Source: an uncultured Pseudomonadota bacterium | GTDB lineage: Bacteria > Pseudomonadota > Gammaproteobacteria > Burkholderiales > SG8-39 | DNA: 20,989 nt | NCBI GenBank assembly: GCA_903864555.1 | Contig: CAIPGJ010000168.1 | Location: forward strand, 1 to 20,989 | Direction: 5' to 3' | Shown: positions 1-8,078 of the stretch, piece after piece | Position numbering within the stretch: the first letter of the stretch is position 1 | How the letters are laid out: each line of letters begins with the position of its first letter | The notes under the pieces: generated by a model | The model's input: only the letters and a program-made list of their open reading frames with translations | Database searches by the model: none | Told to the model about the DNA's origin: nothing | Program-made: the position numbers and the translations under genes

Positions 1-417
1 AGTTGGCGGGCCTGACAATTTACTGCTTGCTGGCCGGGACGCGCAGTTTGCCGCCGACCGGCCCTTGCGTCCACTCGCGGGCATGCCCGCAGATCCTCGG
101 GCATCCACGGCCAGGCAAGGATGACCAGCTGCATCCCCGGTCGCGCCAGCATCCGGGGCGCGGCATCTAAAAAACTTATTATTATCAGTTTCATGAGATA
201 CTCTTTTTCTTTATTATCTCAATGAATTTATTGTAATCATGCGGTCTGCTGCCATGGATGGCAACAGAGGCGAAGTCGCCGTCTCTCCTTGCCCGGAATG
301 GCCAACAGCGCCCCTTTTGAAAAGCCGGAAGGAACAGCGTTACGGCAGCCAGCCACGTTGCAAGGCACGCCGCATGGATGGAACACGCCCAGGCAGTCTC
401 CCCTGTTGTCTGCCGCA
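1..417. other. Region without a convincing gene; GC-rich flank plus AT-rich pocket
   Basis: This stretch lies beyond the 3' end of the leftmost MFS gene. Positions 1-167 are GC-rich and contain a perfect 14-bp palindrome at 77-90. Positions 168-240 are strikingly AT-rich compared with the rest of the window and carry an inverted repeat. A minus-strand frame opens at an ATG at 194 and stays open to the window edge (64 codons, beginning MKLIIISFLDAAPR). Its codon use is unlike the neighbours and I recognise no family, so I do not call it as a gene. Positions 240-417 are GC-rich again and I see no gene or clear terminator there. Confidence 0.5.
190..226. repeat. AT-rich imperfect inverted repeat (possible operator or RNA hairpin)
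   Basis: The left arm at 190-200 (TTCATGAGATA) and the right arm at 215-226 (TATCTCAATGAA) are reverse complements apart from one inserted base. A 14-nt pyrimidine-rich spacer separates them. The dyad lies inside the AT-rich pocket 168-240. On the minus strand a purine-rich AAGAAAAAGAG would sit in the loop and an ATG (194-192) in the 3' arm. It could be a regulator operator or a hairpin controlling a gene that runs off the left edge. No binding protein can be named. Confidence 0.4.
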
Positions 418-1641
418 TCAGCCCTTGCGTGCGCGAAACTCGGCCTCGAAGTGCGGCAGGCTGCGGCGGAACCACAGCCCGGAGCCGATGCAGGCGAGAC
501 CGCACAACTCCACCGTGTGTTCCGGCGAGATGCTGTCAGCCAGCAATCCGGCGACCAGGCTGCCCACCGGCACGAAGCCGAACCAGAACATGGTGAAGAT
601 GGACATCATGCGTCCACGCAAGCCGTCGCTGACCACACTCTGGATCAGCGAGCTCGATCCATTACCGATGAGGAAAGTGCAGCCGCCGGCGACGGCCAGG
701 CACAGGCAGGCCATCCAGATCACCGGCATGCGCGGGAACAGCAGCAGCGCAATGCCGAATGTCACCGAGGACACCCAGATGATGCGCGGTATTTCCGGCA
801 GCTTGCGCCGGCTGAGCGCATAGCCGGCAGCGATGATGCCGCCCACGGACAGCGCACTCATCAGCACGCCCAGGGTATCGGCATGGCCGGAGAAAACATT
901 TTTTGCGAAATACGGCAGCAGCACCACATAAGGCAGCGTGAACAAGGCCACCGCCGCCGCATTCAGCACCAGCGCCCTGGGCACCGGCGTGCCGAAGGCA
1001 TACTGGAATCCCGCCTTGAGGCCACCACCCACGGCGATGCGCTGGGAAGCACCACGTGTGCGGGTCTGCCAGATGAACACGATGGCCACCGCATAGGTCA
1101 GCATGTTGAGGGCGAAGCCATAGCCCTCCCCCCAGGCCGCCACGACGATGCCGCCCAGGGAAGGCCCCACCAGACGCGACAGGTTGAAGCTCATCCCGCC
1201 CAGGGTGATGGCGTTACCCAGATCACGCGGTTCATCGATCAGCCGCGCGATGAGTGACTGGCGCACCGGTGTGTCCACCGCGTAGATGGTGCCCAGCAGC
1301 AGAGCCAGCGCCACCAGATGCCAGGGCTCCACCCTATGGGTCAGCGTGAGCACAGTCAGCGCAGTGGCCTGGCAGAAGGCCACCGCCTGCGTCACCAGTA
1401 TCAGCCGGCGACGGTCGAAGCGGTCTGCCAGCAGGCCGCCCACGGGTGCCAGGAACAGCACCGGGATCTGGCTGGCAAAGGCCACCACCCCGAGCATGAG
1501 CACTGAACCGGTCAGGCGGTACACCAGCCAGCTCATGGCAATGTTCTGCATCCATACGCCGGTCTGTGACACCACCAGCCCGCACCAGAAGATGCGGAAG
1601 TCGCGGTGGCGCAGGGCGATGACGTAGGTCGGGAGCTTCAT
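418..1641 (-). CDS. MFS transporter, MFS_3 (EntS-like) family
   Basis: This is a 407-residue major facilitator superfamily permease, the usual length for a 12-helix exporter. The conserved loop after helix 2 is visible at about residues 68-80 (GGLLADRFDRRRL), and an amphipathic start (ALRHRDFRIFWCG) precedes helix 1. This layout is typical of the MFS_3/EntS-type exporters, inner-membrane proton-driven efflux proteins. The substrate cannot be read from sequence. The ATG at 1641 overlaps the stop of the upstream paralogue (ATGA), so the two genes are probably translationally coupled. The two proteins are similar along their length, for example MQNIAMSWLVYR against MQSIAMSWLIYR, which indicates tandem duplication. 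They may act separately or as a pair. Confidence 0.9.
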   Translation of the reverse strand: MKLPTYVIALRHRDFRIFWCGLVVSQTGVWMQNIAMSWLVYRLTGSVLMLGVVAFASQIPVLFLAPVGGLLADRFDRRRLILVTQAVAFCQATALTVLTLTHRVEPWHLVALALLLGTIYAVDTPVRQSLIARLIDEPRDLGNAITLGGMSFNLSRLVGPSLGGIVVAAWGEGYGFALNMLTYAVAIVFIWQTRTRGASQRIAVGGGLKAGFQYAFGTPVPRALVLNAAAVALFTLPYVVLLPYFAKNVFSGHADTLGVLMSALSVGGIIAAGYALSRRKLPEIPRIIWVSSVTFGIALLLFPRMPVIWMACLCLAVAGGCTFLIGNGSSSLIQSVVSDGLRGRMMSIFTMFWFGFVPVGSLVAGLLADSISPEHTVELCGLACIGSGLWFRRSLPHFEAEFRARKG

Positions 1642-2795
1642 CGGATCACGCCTTCAAAATACGGCACACCGATGCGCCGGAACAGCAGCCCCACGACCAG
1701 GGTGGCGACACCACACAGCACCAGCGTGATCTCCGGGCTGATGCGGTCAGCCAGCACGCCCACCGCAAAGCTGCCCAGCGGGACGACACCGAACCAGGCC
1801 ACGGTGAACAAGGACATGGTGCGACCGCGCAGTGCATCGGGGATGAGCGTGTGGATGAGGCTGCTGCTGCCGTTGCCAATCAGCAGCGTCGAAGCGCCCA
1901 CCACCATCATGGCGGCCAACGCCAGGGGCAGTGAAGGCGCCTGGGAAAAGGCCGCCAGCGCGAAGCCCAGGCTGATGCAGGACCCGGCGATGAGTGAAGG
2001 CGTGCTGCGCAACTGACGGTACCTGAGGGCATACAAGGCGGCAATGACCGAGCCGAATGCCGTGCACCCCATGAGCAGTCCCAGGGTGTCGGCATCACCC
2101 TGGAAGACATGCTTGGCAAAGTATGGCAGCAACACCGTGTGCGGCAGGGAGACCAGGCCGATGGCGGCCAGCACCAGCAGCAGCACCCTGATGGTGGGTG
2201 TGCTGCGCGCGTGGCGAAAGCCACCCAGCAGGCCGCCATCGGTCGCGCTGCCGCGCCGCTTGCCATCCGCTGGAATGGCCATGCGGAACAGCATGAAGAT
2301 CATGAACAGGTAAGTGAAGGCATTGACCACAAAGCAGACGCCTTCGCCATACGCGGCCACCAGCAGGCCGCCGGCTGAAGGCCCCACCATGCGGGCCAGG
2401 TTGTACAACAGGCCGTTGACGGCGATGGCATTGGGCACGTCGGCCGGGTCTTCGATCAGGCGCACCACCAGTGATTGCCGGGCCGGCGCATCCACGGCAT
2501 TGATGATGCCCAGCAGAAAGGACAGCACCACCAGGTGCCAGGGGGCAACGGCGCCCCCGAGGGTCAGCGCGGCCAGCAGCACCGCCTGGGACAGGGACAG
2601 CGACTGGGTGATCACCAGCAGGCGCCTGCGGTCGAAGCGGTCCGCCAGCAGCCCGCCGAACGGCGCGCACACCAGCATGGGAATCTGGCTGGCAAAGGCC
2701 ACCACACCCAGCATGAACACCGAACCGGTGATGCGGTAGATGAGCCAGCTCATCGCGATGCTCTGCATCCAGTAGCCGGCCAGGGAGGCCGACAT
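1638..2795 (-). CDS. MFS transporter, paralogue of the adjacent gene; 5' end uncertain
   Basis: As given from the first ATG this MFS_3-type permease has 385 residues. It has the same loop signature as its neighbour (GGLLADRFDRRRL) and the same IGNGSSSLI stretch late in the protein. The ATG at 2795 is probably not the true start. The frame stays open upstream to 2930 and encodes PPAFRHRNYRLYFLG, which matches the N-terminus of the paralogue just before helix 1. No ATG, GTG or TTG is available there. Candidates are CTG at 2843 (401 residues, no ribosome site seen) or CTG at 2924 (428 residues), which follows AGGG by 6 nt and overlaps the stop of the upstream small gene. A sequencing error or 5' decay is also possible. 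Confidence 0.85.
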   Translation of the reverse strand: MSASLAGYWMQSIAMSWLIYRITGSVFMLGVVAFASQIPMLVCAPFGGLLADRFDRRRLLVITQSLSLSQAVLLAALTLGGAVAPWHLVVLSFLLGIINAVDAPARQSLVVRLIEDPADVPNAIAVNGLLYNLARMVGPSAGGLLVAAYGEGVCFVVNAFTYLFMIFMLFRMAIPADGKRRGSATDGGLLGGFRHARSTPTIRVLLLVLAAIGLVSLPHTVLLPYFAKHVFQGDADTLGLLMGCTAFGSVIAALYALRYRQLRSTPSLIAGSCISLGFALAAFSQAPSLPLALAAMMVVGASTLLIGNGSSSLIHTLIPDALRGRTMSLFTVAWFGVVPLGSFAVGVLADRISPEITLVLCGVATLVVGLLFRRIGVPYFEGVIR

Positions 2796-2917
2796 GCCGA
2801 GGAAGTAGAGCCGGTAATTGCGATGACGGAACGCCGGGGGCAGCCCCGACGGGATGGTGGCAGGAGCGGCAAGGGAAACGGGCGGGCGGCCAGGCCCGCG
2901 CGCCTCAGGACCGGGCG

Positions 2918-3277
2918 TCAGCAGCTGTCACCCTTCATGCGACTGTCCAGGGCTTTGATCTGCGCCTCCAGCATGGCACCTTCCTGCATGCCCTTCTGCC
3001 GCTGGCGCAACTCATCCATCTGTCGCCCGTAGTTCTCGCAGCGCACCTGGCGCTGGAAGGCGGCTTTCTTGTCGGCGGCGGATTCCGACGTTGCTCCCGC
3101 CGCCTGTACCGAGGCTGCGGACTTGGCCGCTGCAGCCGGTGGTGCCGGGGCAGGTGCAGCGTCACAGGGGCGATCCTGATAGTTGCTGCCGCAGCGGTAC
3201 ATCTTCTTCTGGGCGAATGCATCGTGCATGGGCGCCATGCACACCAGCGCCAGCAGGACCAACAATCGAATTCTCAC
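2918..3277 (-). CDS. Small secreted cysteine-containing protein (DUF4124-like, uncertain)
   Basis: I place the start at the GTG at 3277, because GGGAGGGA lies 5 nt upstream. An in-frame ATG at 3382 would add 35 residues that hide the signal peptide. The resulting 119-residue protein begins with a hydrophobic signal peptide ending near AFA (residues 20-22). A YRCGSNYQDRPCD segment at about 27-39 resembles the N-terminal part of DUF4124-type envelope proteins. An Ala/Pro linker (40-70) and a charged helical tail (70-115) follow. Its cysteines are at about 29, 38, 80 and 119, so disulfides in the periplasm are likely. It lies directly upstream of the MFS pair. Its function is unknown. Confidence 0.7.
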   Translation of the reverse strand: MRIRLLVLLALVCMAPMHDAFAQKKMYRCGSNYQDRPCDAAPAPAPPAAAAKSAASVQAAGATSESAADKKAAFQRQVRCENYGRQMDELRQRQKGMQEGAMLEAQIKALDSRMKGDSC

Positions 3278-3400
3278 CTGATTCCCTCCCGGAGTTCCAT
3301 GGCGACACCATGGCAATTTACCGCATAGATGCCTGATTGACGCAACATTACGCCACAGCAGTGTTACGCAACAGCCGTGCAATGACCAGGCTCGCCCCGG
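3278..3400 (-). promoter_or_regulatory. Possible promoter region of the small secreted protein and MFS genes
   Basis: This 123-bp gap separates hydrolase and secreted-protein genes, both read on the minus strand. Read on that strand it holds three near-copies of a TTGCGT/GGCGTAA word between about 3335 and 3375. There is also a weak TTGCGT...GTAAAT pair with 18 nt between. No strong sigma70 promoter or terminator is visible, so the assignment is tentative. Confidence 0.25.
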
Positions 3401-4315
3401 TCAACCACCCTCTTTCAGTGCATCCAGCATCAAACGGTTGAAACGCCCGGCCGCCTCGTACTGCACCCAGTGACCAGCATCCGGCAGCGCAAAGAATTTC
3501 GCGCCAGGCTGCAGTGCCTGCAGCGCAGTTTCCTGCTTGTCGATGATGCCGGTGGCGCCCTGGTCTTCGGCACCGGATATGCCGGTGACGCGGCCGCGCG
3601 CCTGTACCTGGGGCAGGCAGTCAATCAGCCGGCCGCCCGGATTCAGCTTGGGGCCGAAGAATCGCGAGCGCGCGGCATTGTTGGCCTGCAGATAAACGGC
3701 CAGCGCATCGATGTTCGCTTCCCTCGCCATCATGATGCGGCCGAGATTGACGCGATGCGCAGCCAGGCGCAGTTGCGGATCGGCAATGCCCTTCCAGGTG
3801 ATCAACTCGGGATAGATGCGCTGGTAACCCGTCACGAAGCGCGAGGCCGTCAGGACCAGGTTGCGCAGGCGTGATCCAAGGTGCTTCGCCAGCGATGTGG
3901 CCACCGGCCCACCGAAGGAAAACCCGATGACATCCACTAGCCCCTGCGGTATCACCTCGTCCGCACCGCGCTCCACGGTGCCGCACAGGGCGTCCATGGT
4001 GAGCGCCTCGGGCATGTCGGAATCGCCCAGTCCGGGCACGTCGGGTGCCCACACGCTGTAGCCCTGCGCCAGCAGCGGGCCGATGTTGCGTATCCAGTGC
4101 GACCAGGCACCGGCCCCACCATGCACCAGGATCACCGGCGGCCCGCTTCTGTCGCCCCAGCGTCGCCAGACCATGGCGCCGGATCCACAAGCCGTGAGCG
4201 TCCGAGAGGCTTTGGCATCCAGCTCAGCCACCGTTGCTGCGGCAGCCGCCTGCGCCTCAACACTCAGCGTGGGATGGTGTACATCAAGTTCCGGCAGGGG
4301 CAGGGATTCAGGCAT
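3401..4315 (-). CDS. Alpha/beta hydrolase
   Basis: This is a 304-residue cytosolic alpha/beta-hydrolase fold enzyme. The oxyanion HGG is at about 65-67, the nucleophile elbow GFSFGG puts the serine at 133, an acidic candidate is D251 in GAEDQ, and the catalytic His is 282 in GHWVQYE. The core resembles C-C bond or ester hydrolases of the MhpC/haloperoxidase type, but the substrate cannot be assigned. It follows a close paralogue with a 43-nt gap. Shared signatures are GSGAMVWRRWGD against GAGSMVWRRWGD, and HWIRN. The ATG at 4315 has no good ribosome site, so translation may depend on the upstream gene. No signal peptide is seen. Its extra N-terminal stretch of about 15 residues is not shared with the paralogue. 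Confidence 0.85.
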   Translation of the reverse strand: MPESLPLPELDVHHPTLSVEAQAAAAATVAELDAKASRTLTACGSGAMVWRRWGDRSGPPVILVHGGAGAWSHWIRNIGPLLAQGYSVWAPDVPGLGDSDMPEALTMDALCGTVERGADEVIPQGLVDVIGFSFGGPVATSLAKHLGSRLRNLVLTASRFVTGYQRIYPELITWKGIADPQLRLAAHRVNLGRIMMAREANIDALAVYLQANNAARSRFFGPKLNPGGRLIDCLPQVQARGRVTGISGAEDQGATGIIDKQETALQALQPGAKFFALPDAGHWVQYEAAGRFNRLMLDALKEGG

Positions 4316-4358
4316 GCGCAGTGGTCAGGGGTCATAACTCAGGGACAGGTATCGGAGA

Positions 4359-5231
4359 TCAGCGGATGTCCAGCGCCTTGAGCAGGAGCGGGTTGTAGGT
4401 GTCGGCCGCCTCGAACTGCACCCAATGCCCCATCCCTTGAATCCCATGAAAGCTTGCCTGGGGATGGATGGACTTGAGGGCCTCCTCCTGCCGATCCATG
4501 ATGCGGTGGCTCAATTGGTCGAGCGTGCCGGAAATGCCGGTGATCTTGCCGCTGGGCCGTGCCTTGGGCAGATACTCATGCAGCTTCTCCCCCGGCCCAA
4601 GGGCGGGGCCGTAATAGCGCGCACGGGGCGTGTTGGTGATCTGCAGATGCATGGCCAGGTCGTCTGCGCTCTCGGGCTTGGCCAGCATCACCGCCATCAG
4701 GTTGCTGCGGTGGGCGGCCAGGCGAGCCTCCGGATCCTCCAGCTTCTTCCAGTTGGTCAGCGACGGAAATTCATATTCCGGATCCAGCACGAAGCGCGAG
4801 CCGGTCATGACGTAATGGCGCACCTGCGGCCCGCGTTGCCAGGCGACATAGGCCGACACCGGGCCACCGAAGGAGAAGCCCACCAGGTCGAAGCTGCGGT
4901 CTCCGAGCAATTGCCCGACACCACGGTTCACTGTTTCGGAAATGCAGTCCAGGTTGAGCGTTTCGGGCATGTCGGATTCGCCCAGCCCCGGCAGATCGCA
5001 GGCGTACACGGTGCGATGCGGGATGAGCACCGGCAGATTGCGTATCCAGTGGGACCAGCAGCCGCCGCCGCCATGGACCAGCACCACCGGCGGCCCGCTG
5101 TCATCGCCCCAGCGGCGCCACACCATGCTGCCGGCTCCACACGGGGTGGTCAGGCGGGTGGATGCAGCATCCAGCAAAGCCACCAGGTCCGCCGGGCTCT
5201 GCCCCGGCTGCGGAAAGAAATTCGTGCTCAT
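4359..5231 (-). CDS. Alpha/beta hydrolase, paralogue of the next gene downstream
   Basis: I start this at the ATG at 5231, giving 290 residues. This ATG overlaps the thrC stop as TAATG and has GAGAGGGTGG upstream. A longer frame to 5294 would run inside thrC. The catalytic triad is readable: oxyanion HGGGG at 53-57, Ser120 in GFSFGG, Asp238 in GTLDQ and His269 in GHWVQFE. Fold and motifs match the adjacent hydrolase almost throughout, so the pair arose by tandem duplication. Tight coupling to thrC suggests coexpression with threonine synthesis. No known step of that pathway needs a hydrolase, so the link may only be transcriptional. The substrate is unknown. Confidence 0.88.
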   Translation of the reverse strand: MSTNFFPQPGQSPADLVALLDAASTRLTTPCGAGSMVWRRWGDDSGPPVVLVHGGGGCWSHWIRNLPVLIPHRTVYACDLPGLGESDMPETLNLDCISETVNRGVGQLLGDRSFDLVGFSFGGPVSAYVAWQRGPQVRHYVMTGSRFVLDPEYEFPSLTNWKKLEDPEARLAAHRSNLMAVMLAKPESADDLAMHLQITNTPRARYYGPALGPGEKLHEYLPKARPSGKITGISGTLDQLSHRIMDRQEEALKSIHPQASFHGIQGMGHWVQFEAADTYNPLLLKALDIR

Positions 5232-6655
5232 TAGGCCACCCTCTCGCTGACATAGCGCTTCACCACCGCCGTATCGCAGTCGAACACTTCGCAACGCTGC
5301 GGCAGGCTCTCGATGTTTTCATAGCCTGCCGGACGGTCCGGGCTGCGGCCGATGGCCTCGTGGACGGCCGCGTCGAACTTGGCAGCCAGCGCAGTCTCCA
5401 GGCAGAGCAAGGGCACACCCGGCTCGCGATAGTCCAGCCCGACCTTGATGCCGTCCGCGGTATGCGTGTCGACGACGTAAGCGTGTTTGGCGCTGATGTT
5501 GCGGATCGTGGCGATACGGTCGGCATGGGTGCTGTACCCCGAGACAAAACCGCTGGCCTGCACGCGGGCCCAGGCCGGCGAGCCGGCCAGGTCGAAGCGC
5601 CCCTGGCGATCCAGTTGCTGCCAAAGGGCCCTCACTTGCGTGCCGTCGCCGGACATGACATCGTGGATGTAGCGCTCGAAATTGGAGGCCTTGGAGATGT
5701 CCATGGACGGGCTGGAGGTTTCGAACACCTCGCCACTGGAGCGCACGCGGTAGCTGCCGGTGCGGAAAAATTCATCCAGCACATTGTTCTCGTTGGTCGC
5801 AAGGATGAGCCTGCGGATGGGCAGGCCCAGCTTCTTCGCCACATAGCCGGCAAACACATTGCCGAAATTGCCGGTGGGCACGGCAAAGGACACCTCGCCG
5901 CCCTCGCCACCCTGACCACCGGTGGCTGCAAAGTAACCCTTGAAGTAGTACACCACCTGCGCCACCAGCCGCGCCCAGTTGATGGAATTGACCGCCCCGA
6001 TGCGATGCCGTGCCTTGAAATCCAGATCATTGGACACCGCCTTGACGATGTCCTGGCAATCATCGAAGGAGCCGCGCACGGCAATGTTGAAGATATTGGC
6101 ATCCATGAGCGAATACATCTGCGCCCGCTGGAAGGGGCTCATGCGACCGTGCGGCGACAGCATGAACACGCGGATGTTCTGCTTGCCGCGCATGGCGTAT
6201 TCCGCAGCCGAACCGGTGTCGCCGGAGGTGGCCCCCAGGATGTTGATGGACTCGCCCCGCTGCGACAGTACATGCTCGAACAGGTTGCCCAGCAACTGCA
6301 TGGCCACATCCTTGAAGGCCAGCGTCGGGCCATTCGAAAGCTGCAGCAGGTGCAGCCCCGGCTCCAGGGTCTTCAGCGGCGTGATGTCCTCGGAATGGAA
6401 CACGGCGGCGGTATAGGTGCGATCGACAATGTCGCGCAGTTGCGCAGCGGGTATGTCGTCGATGAAGCGCGACAGGATTTCGAAGGCCAGGTCGCGATAG
6501 CCCATGGGGCGCAGGCGCCGCAGGTCCGCCTCGTCAAAGTGCGGATAGCGTTCCGGCACCGCCAGCCCGCCATCGGGTGCCAGGCCTTCCAGGAGAATGT
6601 CGCAGAAGGGTTTGCCGGCCTGTGCCGGTAGCCCGCGGGTGCTGATGTATTTCAT
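5231..6655 (-). CDS. thrC: Threonine synthase
   Basis: This enzyme converts O-phospho-L-homoserine to L-threonine and phosphate, using pyridoxal phosphate in the cytosol. The 474-residue protein has the family N-terminus (MKYISTRG), the PLP-binding lysine at 115 in TLAFKD, the phosphate-binding SGDTGSA near 144-150 and the conserved GAVNSINWARL stretch. Length and motifs fit the bacterial long form. It lies 46 nt after hom and its stop overlaps the next hydrolase (TAATG), so an operon is clear. The ATG at 6655 has only a weak GGAT upstream but matches the family start. Confidence 0.97.
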   Translation of the reverse strand: MKYISTRGLPAQAGKPFCDILLEGLAPDGGLAVPERYPHFDEADLRRLRPMGYRDLAFEILSRFIDDIPAAQLRDIVDRTYTAAVFHSEDITPLKTLEPGLHLLQLSNGPTLAFKDVAMQLLGNLFEHVLSQRGESINILGATSGDTGSAAEYAMRGKQNIRVFMLSPHGRMSPFQRAQMYSLMDANIFNIAVRGSFDDCQDIVKAVSNDLDFKARHRIGAVNSINWARLVAQVVYYFKGYFAATGGQGGEGGEVSFAVPTGNFGNVFAGYVAKKLGLPIRRLILATNENNVLDEFFRTGSYRVRSSGEVFETSSPSMDISKASNFERYIHDVMSGDGTQVRALWQQLDRQGRFDLAGSPAWARVQASGFVSGYSTHADRIATIRNISAKHAYVVDTHTADGIKVGLDYREPGVPLLCLETALAAKFDAAVHEAIGRSPDRPAGYENIESLPQRCEVFDCDTAVVKRYVSERVA

Positions 6656-6701
6656 GGGTGTGTATCCATCGCGCCCGCGCTGGCGGACGCGTTGTTCCTG
6701 T

Positions 6702-8027
6702 TCAGTTGCGGCCGAGTTCTTCCAGCCGGATGCGCGTCACCTTGCCGGTGACCACCGGCAAGGCCTCGATGCGGGCGATCGCCACATTGATCTGCTTCTC
6801 GCGCGTTTCGTGGGTGAGCATGATGATGTCTACCTGCTCCTCGCCCGCCGGAGGCTCCTTCTGCACCATGGCATCGATGGAGATACCGCCGTCGGCCAGC
6901 ACCCGCGTGATGTCGGCCAGCACGCCGGGGCGGTCAGTGACGCGCATGCGCAGGTAGTAGGAGGTGACGACTTCATCCATGGGCAGGACCCGGGTGTCGG
7001 CCAGTTGGTCGGCCTGGAAAGCCAGGTGCGGCACGCGATTGCCCGGGTCGGCGGTATGCAGGCGCGTGATGTCCACCAGGTCCGCGACCACGGCGCTGGC
7101 CGTGGGCATGGCGCCGGCACCGGCACCGTAGTACATCGTGGCACCGACGGCATCGCCCTGCACCAGCACGGCATTCATGACGCCCTCGACGTTGGCGATG
7201 AGGCGGCGCTCCGGGATCAGCGTCGGATGCACGCGCAGCTCGATGCCCTCGGGGGTACGGCGCGTGATGCCCAGCAGCTTGATGCGGTAGCCCAGTTCTT
7301 CGGCGTACTGGATGTCCTCGCGTGTCAGCTTCGAGATGCCTTCGGTGTAGGCTTTCTCGAACTGCATGGGAATGCCGAAGGCGATCGCCGACATGATGGT
7401 GAGCTTGTGCGCGGCATCGATACCCTCGATGTCGAAGGTCGGGTCGGCTTCGGCATAGCCCAGCTTCTGCGCCTGCGCCAGCACCTCGGCAAAGGGCAGC
7501 CCCTTGTCGCGCATTTCGGACAGGATGAAGTTGGAGGTGCCGTTGATGATGCCGGCAATCCACTCGATGCGGTTGGCAGTGAGGCCTTCGCGCAGCGCCT
7601 TGATGATGGGGATGCCACCCGCCACTGCGGCCTCGAATGCCACCATCACGCCCTTTTTCTGGGCCGCGGCGAAAATCTCGTTGCCATGGGTGGCCAGCAG
7701 CGCCTTGTTGGCGGTGACCACATGCTTGCCGTTGGCGATGGCCTTGAGCACGAACTCCCTGGCCACGGTATAGCCGCCGATCAACTCGATGACAATGTCG
7801 ATGTCCGGATCGTTCACGACATCGTTCGCATCGCCGGTGACCACCGCCCTGCCGCCGGTGACCTGCTTCGCGCGCTCGACATCCTTGTCGGCCACCCTGG
7901 CGATGACGATGCCGCGGCCGGCGCGCCGGGTGATCTCTTCCTGGTTGCGGGCCAGCACCTCCCAGGTGCCGCCGCCCACCGTGCCTATGCCCAGCAGGCC
8001 TACTTTGATCGGTTTCATGTCATTCAT
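6702..8027 (-). CDS. hom: Homoserine dehydrogenase
   Basis: This enzyme reduces L-aspartate semialdehyde to L-homoserine with NAD(P)H, the branch-point step toward threonine and methionine. The 441-residue monofunctional form has no aspartokinase domain. A Rossmann GLLGIGTVGGGT lies at 10-21, catalytic-region K108 in TANKALLATHG, the INGTSNFIL signature at 161-169, and D199, D204 and K208 in the substrate site. A C-terminal ACT domain (about 355-441, RPGVLADITRVLADGG) suggests threonine feedback control. The start could be ATG 8027 or the in-frame ATG at 8018 (MKPIKVG); neither has a strong ribosome site. It is followed by thrC. Confidence 0.97.
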   Translation of the reverse strand: MNDMKPIKVGLLGIGTVGGGTWEVLARNQEEITRRAGRGIVIARVADKDVERAKQVTGGRAVVTGDANDVVNDPDIDIVIELIGGYTVAREFVLKAIANGKHVVTANKALLATHGNEIFAAAQKKGVMVAFEAAVAGGIPIIKALREGLTANRIEWIAGIINGTSNFILSEMRDKGLPFAEVLAQAQKLGYAEADPTFDIEGIDAAHKLTIMSAIAFGIPMQFEKAYTEGISKLTREDIQYAEELGYRIKLLGITRRTPEGIELRVHPTLIPERRLIANVEGVMNAVLVQGDAVGATMYYGAGAGAMPTASAVVADLVDITRLHTADPGNRVPHLAFQADQLADTRVLPMDEVVTSYYLRMRVTDRPGVLADITRVLADGGISIDAMVQKEPPAGEEQVDIIMLTHETREKQINVAIARIEALPVVTGKVTRIRLEELGRN

Positions 8028-8078
8028 GGTCTTGTTCCATGCCGCGCCGACATGGCGCAGCGGTTTTGCAGAAGTGCC

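Noticed and set aside
1..124. Plus-strand partial frame at the left edge (ending at the TGA at 122-124)
   Set aside because: It is only about 40 codons, rich in Ala, Arg and Pro, with no similarity I recognise. A gene tail cannot be excluded but cannot be supported.
168..192. Fur box-like TGATAATAATAAG in the AT-rich pocket near the MFS genes
   Set aside because: Only the left half fits the 7-1-7 pattern, and the MFS genes point toward this site, so it is downstream of them.
5162..6631. Plus-strand frame of 489 codons opposite thrC
   Set aside because: It is a mirror frame of threonine synthase with low-complexity composition and no recognisable domain.
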